IMG/VR virus record: IMGVR_UViG_3300042673_000265
Location: 1-25,949 of that record
Strand: one strand, 5' to 3'
Origin: a virus
DNA: 25,949 nt
In this document: in pieces, positions 1-7,531 of the stretch
How positions within the stretch are numbered: position 1 is the stretch's first letter
How the letters are laid out: every line of letters starts with the position of its first letter
Translations under genes and position numbers: made by a program
The notes under the pieces: model-generated
Databases searched by the model: none
The model's input: the letters and a program-made list of their open reading frames with translations, nothing else
Told to the model about the DNA's origin: nothing

Positions 1-16
1 CAATTATATGTGCCAT

Positions 17-259
17 CTATTTCTTTTCCTCAACGTAATGTTTACTCCAGTCATACTGTGTTTCTGTGTGACGTTTATCTTGATAGTGTGTGGGACCGTC
101 ATAGTAATCTAATCCAAAATGACGTCGCAGGTTTTTTTGATCACCTTGGCTACCACACATGTCAGCACAACGTTCACCAACCAAACGATAAAAGTGCGCA
201 AGATTGTCTGTTACTGGCAATCCTGCTTGTTCAGCTAATCTTTCTAATTCTTTAGTCAT
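17..259 (-). CDS. Small conserved-looking phage protein, unknown function (80 aa)
   Basis: Complete 80-residue ORF from ATG to a TAG at 17-19. I do not recognise a domain. It is charged and soluble-looking, with an N-terminal helix rich in Glu, Leu and Ala, a central pair of cysteines spaced Cys-x3-Cys (ERCADMC), and a tail rich in His, Asp, Tyr and Lys. It has no signal peptide or membrane segment. No Shine-Dalgarno sequence precedes the ATG; instead a strong sigma70-type promoter ends only five bases upstream, so the mRNA may be leaderless. No other ATG occurs until residue 34. It is the first gene of a new transcription unit that runs off the left edge. I am confident it is coding from its place in the collinear gene array, not from homology. 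Confidence 0.6.
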   Translation of the reverse strand: MTKELERLAEQAGLPVTDNLAHFYRLVGERCADMCGSQGDQKNLRRHFGLDYYDGPTHYQDKRHTETQYDWSKHYVEEKK

Positions 260-264
260 ACTAT

Positions 265-293
265 ATTATATTTAGATTTTTGGTAGAAGTCAA
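265..293 (-). promoter_or_regulatory. Sigma70-type promoter upstream of the 80-aa gene
   Basis: On the minus strand, TTGACT at 293-288 and TATAAT at 270-265 are separated by exactly 17 bases. The -35 box overlaps the stop codon of the 3'-5' exonuclease gene. The expected start of transcription falls at or next to the ATG at 259. Confidence 0.65.
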
Positions 294-871
294 ACATTTT
301 TTGCACTATCCAATATACTTTCTAACTGTGCTTGACGATCCAGCAGTTTGAAAAACAATGCTAAGGTATTAGCCGCATCAACATCCGCACGGTGTGCCTT
401 ACCTTTGAAATGCAGTTTGAAATAGCCCATAGCTGAACTCAATCCTCCACTAGGCTGTTTACCACGTGTAAGCATCAAGTATGTATACCAGGTCTTGACA
501 TCGATCCAACGACGGCCAAAATGCGGGAAATCCGCATGATTTTTGCAGAATTCTGCCAATAATTCCACACTATCACCACCGCCCCAGGTCACTGGGTTGA
601 CAAAGACCTTATGCTCACGTATCAACTCACTGAGCTCACGGGCAACATGCTCATGACTGTATGCTTCTGCACGTATGTCCGCATCAGTTATGCCTGTTAG
701 GTCATTGATGAATTCACTAATAGGTTCCTGCGGATCTATATACCATTTACGGACAACATAGTCTTCAAAGCGTGTAGTCTTATCACCTATAGCCACACCA
801 ACCTGTATGATCTTGCCACTGGGTTGATTGAGTTCTAAATCTAATGCTAGGAACTTACCATCTGCTATCAT
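290..871 (-). CDS. DEDDh-type 3'-5' exonuclease (DnaQ-like)
   Basis: A 193-residue RNase H-fold exonuclease of the DnaQ/DEDDh superfamily, expected to degrade or proofread single-stranded 3' ends using two metal ions. Exo I is the Asp-Leu-Glu at residues 11-13 (LALDLELN). The stretch NDLTGIT near residues 56-62 is typical of DnaQ-like enzymes. Exo III is the HRADVDAANT segment at 160-169, which gives the His and Asp of the DEDDh signature. The length fits a stand-alone exonuclease domain. The ATG overlaps the TGA of the upstream 5'-3' exonuclease gene by four bases, so the two are translationally coupled and probably act together in replication, repair or host DNA degradation. The polymerase encoded at 24974-22317 has its own exonuclease domain, so this is an additional activity. 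The superfamily call is firm; the exact substrate is unknown. Confidence 0.85.
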   Translation of the reverse strand: MIADGKFLALDLELNQPSGKIIQVGVAIGDKTTRFEDYVVRKWYIDPQEPISEFINDLTGITDADIRAEAYSHEHVARELSELIREHKVFVNPVTWGGGDSVELLAEFCKNHADFPHFGRRWIDVKTWYTYLMLTRGKQPSGGLSSAMGYFKLHFKGKAHRADVDAANTLALFFKLLDRQAQLESILDSAKNV

Positions 872-1869
872 GCCAAATCTTTCTGTGGATAGCTAGCTGT
901 CATCCATTCAGCCATGTTACTGGCGTTCTCACTTAGTTTAACTAAATCGTATTTGCCACAGAACTTTAAGAACTGTGCGCCAACCATAGGAACATTTTTA
1001 GGATATTGTTCATTGGCTATAGTTACTGCTATCTCTACTTTAATGTCATCTGGTTGTGCTGTTAGATCAACTAGGACACGATTACGCTCATAGTCATCTA
1101 ACACACGATGTTCTACACCATTGTGATCAACCCAACGCTGTAGCATCATGTTGTTCCAATTATAACCTTTCTTATCTTTGTCACTGTAGGCTTCTTCGAG
1201 ACCTACTTTGTTTTTACTGCCTTTGGTGCGCACGCCTGGAAATGCGGAAAATACATTGTCTGTGGGATCACCACGCATACACTTTTCAAAAAGTATAAAC
1301 TTAGGATCAGGAATCTTTTTAGGCTCTTTAGTTTTCTTATCTAAGACAGGTTTACCTTTCTTGTCAAAGATACCTTCTAAGGTATGGAGCTCGTCACTTA
1401 TTCCGTTATATTGATTTACATTATCAGCCAGTAACTGATAGAAATCAGTGTCACTGCTAACAATAGTATGATGATCGTTGGGGTGAGCTTGGATGAATCC
1501 GGCGATAAGATCATCTGCTTCAAGTTTTGAGTTTTGAAGCACTGTGCAATTTGTTTTGTCAGCGATAAAAGTTTTAAGATCATCAAAGGTTTCCCAAAAT
1601 AACTTATCTTCTTCTGCTTCGCTTTCGGTAAGTGCCGCACGTGCTACACTACGGTTTTTCTTATAGGGTTCGTAGAAGTCTTTACGCCAACTGCGACCTT
1701 CTAAACAGAATATAACATGATCAGCTCGTTGATCACGCCATGACTTATTGACGCTAGCTAGAGTTACGTGGATAGCAAAACCCAGCTTGTCCCAAGTGTC
1801 GCTTTGACGATGTGCTGAATGTCTTGCCCTAAAAAATGTGTTTGCTGTGTCTACTAATAGATATCTCAT
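868..1869 (-). CDS. FEN/PIN-type 5'-3' exonuclease (T4 RNase H-like)
   Basis: A 333-residue flap endonuclease/5'-3' exonuclease family protein, close in size to T4 RNase H (about 305 aa), which removes RNA primers and flaps from the lagging strand. Visible acidic metal-binding motifs are Asp7 (LLVDTANT), LEADD at 116-120, SSDTDF at 138-143 and GDPTDN at 200-205, the last lying where FEN enzymes have their helix-hairpin-helix acidic cluster. A basic FYEPYKKNRS segment near 65-74 fits the helical arch region that binds single strands. Residues 165-190 form a Lys-rich insert (KKGKPVLDKKTKEPKK) that looks like an added loop. Its start overlaps the stop of the SGNH-like gene by four bases (ATGA), and its end overlaps the DEDDh exonuclease. 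It is a replication gene by family; whether it also degrades host DNA is not shown. Confidence 0.9.
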   Translation of the reverse strand: MRYLLVDTANTFFRARHSAHRQSDTWDKLGFAIHVTLASVNKSWRDQRADHVIFCLEGRSWRKDFYEPYKKNRSVARAALTESEAEEDKLFWETFDDLKTFIADKTNCTVLQNSKLEADDLIAGFIQAHPNDHHTIVSSDTDFYQLLADNVNQYNGISDELHTLEGIFDKKGKPVLDKKTKEPKKIPDPKFILFEKCMRGDPTDNVFSAFPGVRTKGSKNKVGLEEAYSDKDKKGYNWNNMMLQRWVDHNGVEHRVLDDYERNRVLVDLTAQPDDIKVEIAVTIANEQYPKNVPMVGAQFLKFCGKYDLVKLSENASNMAEWMTASYPQKDLA

Positions 1870-2555
1870 TTAATCATTATACTTTCTTTTATGATTTTTG
1901 TCAAGTGATTTGCCCAAATCAAATGTGCATCGGGTCCATAATGATAATTACCTGTATTTATAGTATGACATCCTTGATCGCTTAACCAATTATAATAGGT
2001 ATAATTGTTGTTATATGGGTACAGATAATTGTGTCCCCACTCGAGATGTTTGGTGAATTCTAATGCCGAATAGCTGTTAAAGAATAAATGTGGAATGCCT
2101 GCCAATTCTTGATGTAGTGCCCAAATTTTTTCTTCAGCTTCTCTTTTTTTTTGCTGATGATCAATATTATTGACCCAATGCTTGTACTGTTGTTTGATAG
2201 CATCTGGCCAATCGTTACCAACCCCACCTGCATTGATCTGCCAATATTGTCCTTCGTACAGCCATTCTTCACGTTCCCAGGTGCTCCACCCAATTACGAT
2301 CAAATCTGGACGATTGTTTTTAAGATAATGTTTAGTAGTGCGGATGATACGATCATTACTGCTAGCACTTTCGGCATCACAATATAGTTCAGCTGAGAGA
2401 TTTTTTGCTAGGATATTACCATAACTAACGAATAAGTTATCGGGATGGGGAACTCTTCCTAGATATTTGTGTTGTGGATCATCGTTTGCGAAAGCAAATG
2501 AATTTACAGCTTCAGCACCTGCACTATGGCTGTCACCATTTACATATAAGATCAA
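1866..2555 (-). CDS. SGNH/GDSL hydrolase-like protein
   Basis: A 229-residue protein whose N-terminus reads VNGDSHSAG, matching block I of SGNH/GDSL hydrolases with Ser9 as candidate nucleophile. The SSND segment at 65-68 could supply the block III Asn. GPDAHLIWANHL near 207-218 carries an Asp and a His close to the C-terminus, where the catalytic Asp/His pair normally lies, although the spacing is Asp-x-His and not the usual Asp-x2-His. The middle is rich in Trp, Tyr and Asn. No signal peptide is seen, so it should act inside the infected cell. Family members cleave esters such as acyl or acetyl groups. I recall phage proteins of this kind in marine T4-like genomes without a known role. ATGA overlaps join it to the genes on both sides. 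The fold is likely; the activity is unproven. Confidence 0.65.
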   Translation of the reverse strand: MILYVNGDSHSAGAEAVNSFAFANDDPQHKYLGRVPHPDNLFVSYGNILAKNLSAELYCDAESASSNDRIIRTTKHYLKNNRPDLIVIGWSTWEREEWLYEGQYWQINAGGVGNDWPDAIKQQYKHWVNNIDHQQKKREAEEKIWALHQELAGIPHLFFNSYSALEFTKHLEWGHNYLYPYNNNYTYYNWLSDQGCHTINTGNYHYGPDAHLIWANHLTKIIKESIMIK

Positions 2556-2926
2556 CTGATTTCCGTTCTACCATCGCCTAGATCACGGCGATTTGATGGT
2601 CTATTAGAAGGATCTGCCTGCTCTTGTTCATAGGTTTCCATGACCACATTGCGACATATTGCTCTGAACCAATTGTCTACAATGTCTTGATCGGTCTTGC
2701 CTTGATAACCAGCACGTACCAAGTTAGCCACGAATTTATCATTCCAATCTAGTTCAAAACTACCCTGACCTGGATCTTTTGGATCAATGTCCATGCTGAT
2801 GACTTCAACATAAGGTTCGCCTGCTTCTGTGGCTAAATCTTTTGGCGTCTTTTTAGTTTTTTGAGTCTTAATAACTGGCTGTTCGAGTTTGGTACCAAAT
2901 AAACTATTGATTAATTTCTTTATCAT
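2552..2926 (-). CDS. Conserved-looking phage protein, unknown function (124 aa)
   Basis: A 124-residue soluble protein with no domain that I can name. It starts with a short hydrophobic-basic helix (MIKKLINSLFG), followed by a Lys/Thr-rich linker, then a compact region around residues 40-100 with an acidic stretch (MDIDPKDPGQ) and a Trp- and Cys-containing helix. The C-terminus is polar and rich in Asn and Arg. The central part reminds me of hypothetical proteins in T4-like phages of marine bacteria, but I cannot attach a function. The ATG overlaps the stop of the DUF2061 gene by four bases, and its own stop overlaps the SGNH-like gene, so it is certainly translated as part of this operon. 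Confidence 0.7.
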   Translation of the reverse strand: MIKKLINSLFGTKLEQPVIKTQKTKKTPKDLATEAGEPYVEVISMDIDPKDPGQGSFELDWNDKFVANLVRAGYQGKTDQDIVDNWFRAICRNVVMETYEQEQADPSNRPSNRRDLGDGRTEIS

Positions 2927-3135
2927 TTAATACCCCATTTAATTTTTAACCAAATACGCTCGTGGATGTAATAGTCCACACTTAATAATATATGTAACAA
3001 AGTAGCGAACCCTGTGCTATGTGCCAGATCGCCTGTGTACAAATATGTCCAAAAGATAGTAAACAGCCAAGCTGTGATACGATAGCTGACCATCCTGGCG
3101 ATAGTTCTCTTGTGTGTTTCTTTTATTTGCCCCAT
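2923..3135 (-). CDS. Small DUF2061-type membrane protein
   Basis: A 70-residue integral membrane protein. A basic N-terminus (KETHKRTIARMVSYR) precedes two hydrophobic helices at about residues 17-33 and 40-52, and the protein ends with YYIHERIWLKIKWG. The order of these elements, basic KR..A.....R start, a conserved T between helices and a HERIW end, is the DUF2061 pattern known from small bacterial inner-membrane proteins of unknown role. The start overlaps the end of queE by 13 bases (ATG inside the last TCA-TGG-GGC codons), so it is translationally coupled. A role in the phage is unknown. Confidence 0.75.
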   Translation of the reverse strand: MGQIKETHKRTIARMVSYRITAWLFTIFWTYLYTGDLAHSTGFATLLHILLSVDYYIHERIWLKIKWGIK

Positions 3136-3974
3136 GAATTACCCCAAAGATCAACATGTAATCGTGGACTGTAATAATATCCACGACGCATAGCTTCATC
3201 AGCTACATTAAATTTATTACCATCGTAGACTTTAACCACACCACCCACTGGCATGATATAAACAACACCTTTAAATTTAGCTCGACGATATTCTGCTACA
3301 GCCCGATCAACTTCATCAAAGTCTGCTGGAGATTCGACTACAAACTTAAGGTATGTAGTGCCAACACGTTCATAACTCTTAACTATGTCAGGTTTGACTG
3401 CATCCGCCCATGCTTCACCACTTGCTGATAGTTTAGCACTGACGCTGAATGTAATCTCTCTACTACCACGATTCCATAGTTTCAGATACTTAGCAAAGTC
3501 TTCATGTAGTTCCTGTGTGCCGTTAGTTTCAAATGTTAAGTTCTTTAAGTTGTACATGTCTTTATGTGATAACAAATCTGGATAAGCACGTTGCCAACCT
3601 AACAATGGTTCACCACCTGTGATAACCAAATGGGTGTCATTGCCATTAGGCATGATCCAGCTATTACTAGGCACTAGGTCTAGCATACGATCGACTACAG
3701 CATCAATCTCTAATAGTGGACTAAAGTTCTTAAATCTAGGATCCCAACTTGCATAACTGTCGCAACCGGTATTAACCAAAGGTAGTTCTTCATATATGCG
3801 ATATTTTGATGGATCGATGAACTCACGCTCTGTGCTCATCTGTGTACGATCCGTCATACCAAATCCGCCACAGGTAAAGTTACAGCCAAAGGTTCTTAAG
3901 AACACACTAGGCACACCAATAAAGCGTCCTTCACCTTGTGCTGAATAGAATATTTCTGATATTTTTAATTTCAT
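3123..3974 (-). CDS. queE: 7-carboxy-7-deazaguanine synthase QueE, with atypical cluster loop
   Basis: QueE is a radical SAM enzyme that turns 6-carboxytetrahydropterin into 7-carboxy-7-deazaguanine (CDG), the third step from GTP to preQ0. The N-terminus (SEIFYSAQGEGRFIGVPS, residues 6-23) and RTFGCN are QueE hallmarks, and ITGGEPLL at 118-125 is the SAM-binding GGE motif. The iron-sulfur loop is unusual. It has Cys31 and Cys35, but where the third Cys of Cx3Cx2C should be (residue 38) there is Phe, and the next cysteine is Cys71, after a 35-residue insert. At 283 residues it is longer than most bacterial QueE (about 220). It starts its own transcription unit behind a consensus promoter. The 20-base leader is AT-rich with no Shine-Dalgarno sequence. 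Partners in this window are FolE, the QueD-like protein and DpdA. Confidence 0.9.
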   Translation of the reverse strand: MKLKISEIFYSAQGEGRFIGVPSVFLRTFGCNFTCGGFGMTDRTQMSTEREFIDPSKYRIYEELPLVNTGCDSYASWDPRFKNFSPLLEIDAVVDRMLDLVPSNSWIMPNGNDTHLVITGGEPLLGWQRAYPDLLSHKDMYNLKNLTFETNGTQELHEDFAKYLKLWNRGSREITFSVSAKLSASGEAWADAVKPDIVKSYERVGTTYLKFVVESPADFDEVDRAVAEYRRAKFKGVVYIMPVGGVVKVYDGNKFNVADEAMRRGYYYSPRLHVDLWGNSWGK

Positions 3975-4000
3975 AATTTTTATTAAATAAGTATCTAACT

Positions 4001-4029
4001 ATTATACTTTAAAATTAGTATACAGTCAA
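4001..4029 (-). promoter_or_regulatory. Sigma70-type promoter of queE
   Basis: Minus strand: TTGACT at 4029-4024, 17-base spacer, TATAAT at 4006-4001. The -35 box overlaps the region just after the stop of the upstream radical SAM gene. Transcription would start near 3994, giving a leader of about 20 bases before queE. Confidence 0.75.
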
Positions 4030-4037
4030 ACTTTATA

Positions 4038-6074
4038 CTAAATTTCTTTGATATTTTTTGCAATTTTCGATGATCTAAAATCAAAACATGCTCTATAAAA
4101 ATATTGTTTTTGTCTATCAAGTCCTTGCATTTGATTCCAATCAATATCAAACCAACGCCCACCGATTAATATTTGGGTATCTAAAATTACAAATTCTTTG
4201 TTATTAAGTTCTAGAACCCCTGACTGTTGATATTTAAACCAATCATATTTAGAATTAAATTTTTTTCCTGATGAATAATTTATGTCAATTGTTATATTTT
4301 TAGAATAGTTTAGAAGATCTTCTAGTTTATCATCTATTTTGATCAATTGACTGATACTCTTAAATGTAGCATCAAATAATGAATCAATATCTAGTAGACT
4401 CACAAATATAAAATAGATAGCTGGAGCGAATGTAAAATTTAAATCTTCATGATAATCAATGTACAGGTCCGGGCAGTCTGTGTTGATCCATTCCTTAAAC
4501 TTATTAACAGATTTTAAATAATTATTTTGTAATGTTGTATTTGTGTTAGAATCGTACAGTATAAAATTAATAGTGTTGTTGAAAAATTCCCCATAAGATA
4601 TTTCATGTTCTTTCCATAAATAATCAGCTACTAATGATAATATCTTACTATTCTGCATTGATGCAGTAAAAATTTGTAACATATTCATTAATATCCAATC
4701 ATCCGGTGTATAGGAAAAACTTCCAACAACATATTCACCAGTCATGTCATCAAAATTATTTGCAACAGTTACTCCTGAATCTTGTTGTCGACCCGGTTTG
4801 GCTTTGATTAATCTAGTCGCACCTACACCCTGACTGCTTTTATTTTTAACAGTGACTATCTTAAACTTCTTTCTATATATTGGATCTGCAGCGGGGGTAG
4901 CTGGAAGCATAGCCCAATGGTAACTCAAAGGATAAGGTAACTGTTCTATACTAATAGCTTGTATACCAGTCTTAACTGTTTCAACTGAACTTCCAGGTAA
5001 CCCTAAAATACTTTCAATCCAGATTGGTAAGTATTTTTCTTCTTGTAATTTTTTAAACATTTTTACCTGATCTTCAAAACTAAAATCTACTCTATCCACG
5101 TTCTTTTTTACTTCATCATTGATGTCTTGAATAGCTATCTGATAATGACTTAGCATATCTGCTTCGGCGAGTAAGAGATAAATTTTAGTAAGTTGATCAA
5201 TTTTGACTTTTGTGGGTTGGATTAGTATTTGTTTAGGAAACCCATATTTTATTTTAGTTGCTACACAGTGCTTGATATATTCTATATCAATTGGAAACAT
5301 TCCAAAATTAGCATCTGCAAAATTTATGGCATCTATATTATTTTCTCCTGTCCAAGTAATTTCATCTAATACCGTGCCAAAGTCTTTCTTGTTTGTCTTA
5401 GTAAAAGTGCCGCCACCCCAGTCGCAGAAACTACACTTGTACGGACAACCTCGACTGGTTTCCATTATTAACCAACTTCGTTGTGATTTAAGATTGTTAA
5501 TAAATGGAATCATATATTGCTGTTGTGCTCTATAGGGATTCTTAGGCCATTTAAATTCTCGTTTGTTTGGTGCAAGACTGTTAAATTTTCTATCTCTATT
5601 TTTATCAGGATAATAACAATATTGTATTTGTTCTGCACATAATTTATTATTATTTTGAGATATGTTGTCTAGAATATCTAAAAAAGATTGTTCGCCATAG
5701 GCATCGCTAGGAACAACAAGATCAATGAATTGATATTGTCTAAAAAAATCTTCATTATAATGTATATCGCATTGCGGCCCACCCCAAATAATTACAGTAT
5801 TGGGAAGAGATTTTTTTATATCAGAAGCAAGATCTAAGTTAAATTTTTCATTCCAGATATAAACACTAAACGCAATTACAGTTGGTTTTTGATCAACAAG
5901 ATATTTTAATAAATTATCAGGATGGTCGTACTCTAAATTGGGATGTCCCCACTCCCAAACAGATGAATATTTACTGCGTTCCTCGTAATAGGTTTTAACA
6001 CTAGCCCATAGTAATGGAATCGAATAGGTATAAGATCCCGGTCTGTTTACTACAAAAATTTTGTTTTTCTTCAT
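4038..6074 (-). CDS. B12-binding-type radical SAM protein (678 aa)
   Basis: A 678-residue radical SAM protein with the layout of the cobalamin-binding subclass. The N-terminal 190 residues look like a Rossmann B12-binding domain (PTVIAFSVYIWNE at 64-76, VIIWGGPQ at 94-101, YGEQSF at 126-131). The 4Fe-4S motif is RGCPYKCSFCDWGGG, with Cys210, Cys214 and Cys217. FADANFGMF follows in the TIM barrel, and ILGLPG near 355 is also typical. A long C-terminal part of about 270 residues is not recognised. The protein shares its motif set and the FADANFG signature with the 595-residue protein encoded at 12411-10624, so the two are paralogues. Such enzymes methylate or rearrange unactivated carbons; the substrate here is unknown. 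It lies 131 bases after the fucosyltransferase-like gene, with no clear Shine-Dalgarno sequence before its ATG, and just upstream of queE. Confidence 0.8.
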   Translation of the reverse strand: MKKNKIFVVNRPGSYTYSIPLLWASVKTYYEERSKYSSVWEWGHPNLEYDHPDNLLKYLVDQKPTVIAFSVYIWNEKFNLDLASDIKKSLPNTVIIWGGPQCDIHYNEDFFRQYQFIDLVVPSDAYGEQSFLDILDNISQNNNKLCAEQIQYCYYPDKNRDRKFNSLAPNKREFKWPKNPYRAQQQYMIPFINNLKSQRSWLIMETSRGCPYKCSFCDWGGGTFTKTNKKDFGTVLDEITWTGENNIDAINFADANFGMFPIDIEYIKHCVATKIKYGFPKQILIQPTKVKIDQLTKIYLLLAEADMLSHYQIAIQDINDEVKKNVDRVDFSFEDQVKMFKKLQEEKYLPIWIESILGLPGSSVETVKTGIQAISIEQLPYPLSYHWAMLPATPAADPIYRKKFKIVTVKNKSSQGVGATRLIKAKPGRQQDSGVTVANNFDDMTGEYVVGSFSYTPDDWILMNMLQIFTASMQNSKILSLVADYLWKEHEISYGEFFNNTINFILYDSNTNTTLQNNYLKSVNKFKEWINTDCPDLYIDYHEDLNFTFAPAIYFIFVSLLDIDSLFDATFKSISQLIKIDDKLEDLLNYSKNITIDINYSSGKKFNSKYDWFKYQQSGVLELNNKEFVILDTQILIGGRWFDIDWNQMQGLDRQKQYFYRACFDFRSSKIAKNIKEI

Positions 6075-6205
6075 CTAAATATTTAACTTTTATCTTTCCT
6101 ATGGGTAAACTATTCATACGTTCTGTTCTGATTTATTCACAGTAGTAGCATAGTAGTCACACTATAAAATATCTTACTAACTTTTAATTTTATTTAATTA
6201 ACCTG
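6075..6205. other. 131-base gap between two genes
   Basis: The longest intergenic stretch in the window, very AT-rich. It holds an imperfect direct repeat (plus strand, about 6138-6160, two copies of an AGTAGT-like unit). I find no GC-rich hairpin with a T-run and no well-spaced -35/-10 pair on the minus strand. An AGGA about 24 bases before the next ATG is too far to be an ordinary ribosome binding site. Confidence 0.4.
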
Positions 6206-7531
6206 TTATCCTACTAGTTTACTATTATTTTTGAAATGTGTTAATTGATAATCATCTAAGTCTGACCATGAAAAATTAAATACTTCTTTGCATTCTCGTT
6301 TAATTTCGTTGGGTAGAGAATGAAAATCAGTTTTATTATAAATTTCTGGCCAATGTTCTGCTTTAATCGCATTATATTTTTCTGTAAAAATTTTATTATA
6401 ATCTTCTTCTATTAGAATTTTTTCTCGTTCTTGATATCTCTTAAAGAGATCGGCGCCTAGGACATCAACTGAATGTATGGACCTTTCTAAAGATTCTGGA
6501 ATATCAAAAATCTTGGGGGAAATCGCTTTTAAACGTTCAACAGTTTGTGCTCTGAGATTAATGCAAAGATTATAATTATGTTCTATGTCTGCAGATATTT
6601 CTTCTCTGCGATCTTGTAGTATTTTTGGAAACACACGGATATTTTCAATCGTCTGTTCCCATCGTGTTTCGAGATCGTCGACAGTGGCATATTCTGGGCA
6701 AGGTAAATAGTTATTAAAAGTTTTAAATCCTAATTCTGTTAGTTCATCGAACAAAAATCTTGATGTGGGTAACATGATAAATGGATGATGATTTAAAATA
6801 GTCATCCATGTTTTTTCAGTTATCGAACCATCTGGAGTTTCGGATAATATTGTAAAATTTGATAGCTGATATTGACCAACAGGAAAGATAACTGCACGAA
6901 AGATAACCGTTGGATCTTCTTGAAGAGTATTATTATCAACGAATGCATTTTTAGTACAGTAATCAAAAAACTCTTCGAAATTTACTGGAATCTGGCCAAA
7001 ATTCTGATAAAAATAATACAACACATGAGATTTTTGCTTATCTGCTGATGGGAAAGTCCATATGATATCACCTAATAGATCCGAGTCATATAATCTTTTT
7101 AAAAATCCAACTCTGTTATGCCTATCCAGCATACCTGTAGGAAAATACCCTTTTTCGATATGCCAATTCCATGAAGAATTGCGTATGTTTCTTTTTTCTA
7201 AATCTTGCATACAATGAAATAGCCAATAATTAATCGGAACTACCTCACAATTTTCAAGAATATTAGTAGATAGAAGTTGTGGATATGTCTTTCTAATATT
7301 GGAACTTACAATCAAAGTAATTTTACTAAAATTATGTGCGATGATTTTGTCAATGATTCCTACTAGAATATTAACAGATGATTCTCCTTGACTCGCAATA
7401 ATCAAATGAGTTTTATTAAATGGTAAATTTATCTTTGTTAATTCTCGGTTAACTATTTCATCTGTAATTTCATCTAATAGACGTACACTAAAAGGATAAA
7501 GATAATTCAGATCAATATATGCTATTATCAT
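6206..7531 (-). CDS. Fucosyltransferase-like (GT10-type motif) phage protein
   Basis: A 441-residue protein if it starts at the ATG (7531) that overlaps the TGA of the phosphoribosyltransferase gene by four bases. Two in-frame ATGs lie further upstream, but the overlap start fits the rest of this operon and gives a natural N-terminus (MIIAYIDLNYLYPF). Near residues 235-275 the segment from ILSETPDGSITEKTW to HHPFIML and ELGFKTF matches the donor-binding pattern of alpha-1,3-fucosyltransferase-like (GT10) proteins, where a conserved EKT followed by a PFI and GFKTF block is diagnostic. The first half is not recognised, and the last 100 residues are charged and helical. It may transfer a sugar to DNA, lipopolysaccharide or a protein; acceptor and donor are unknown. 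The family assignment rests on a single motif region. Confidence 0.6.
   Translation of the reverse strand: MIIAYIDLNYLYPFSVRLLDEITDEIVNRELTKINLPFNKTHLIIASQGESSVNILVGIIDKIIAHNFSKITLIVSSNIRKTYPQLLSTNILENCEVVPINYWLFHCMQDLEKRNIRNSSWNWHIEKGYFPTGMLDRHNRVGFLKRLYDSDLLGDIIWTFPSADKQKSHVLYYFYQNFGQIPVNFEEFFDYCTKNAFVDNNTLQEDPTVIFRAVIFPVGQYQLSNFTILSETPDGSITEKTWMTILNHHPFIMLPTSRFLFDELTELGFKTFNNYLPCPEYATVDDLETRWEQTIENIRVFPKILQDRREEISADIEHNYNLCINLRAQTVERLKAISPKIFDIPESLERSIHSVDVLGADLFKRYQEREKILIEEDYNKIFTEKYNAIKAEHWPEIYNKTDFHSLPNEIKRECKEVFNFSWSDLDDYQLTHFKNNSKLVG

Noticed and set aside
1955-1962. Exact T4 late promoter string TATAAATA on the minus strand
   Set aside because: It lies inside the SGNH-like gene and is the only one found. 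In AT-rich DNA of this length about one copy is expected by chance, and no gene start sits at a suitable distance without other explanation.
5203-5535. Plus-strand open frame of 110 codons
   Set aside because: It lies opposite the core of a radical SAM gene with clear motifs. Its translation has no recognisable pattern, and all supported genes are on the minus strand.
6138-6160. Imperfect direct repeat in the 131-base gap
   Set aside because: Two short AGTAGT-like units are not enough for an iteron array or origin, and no inverted symmetry is seen.
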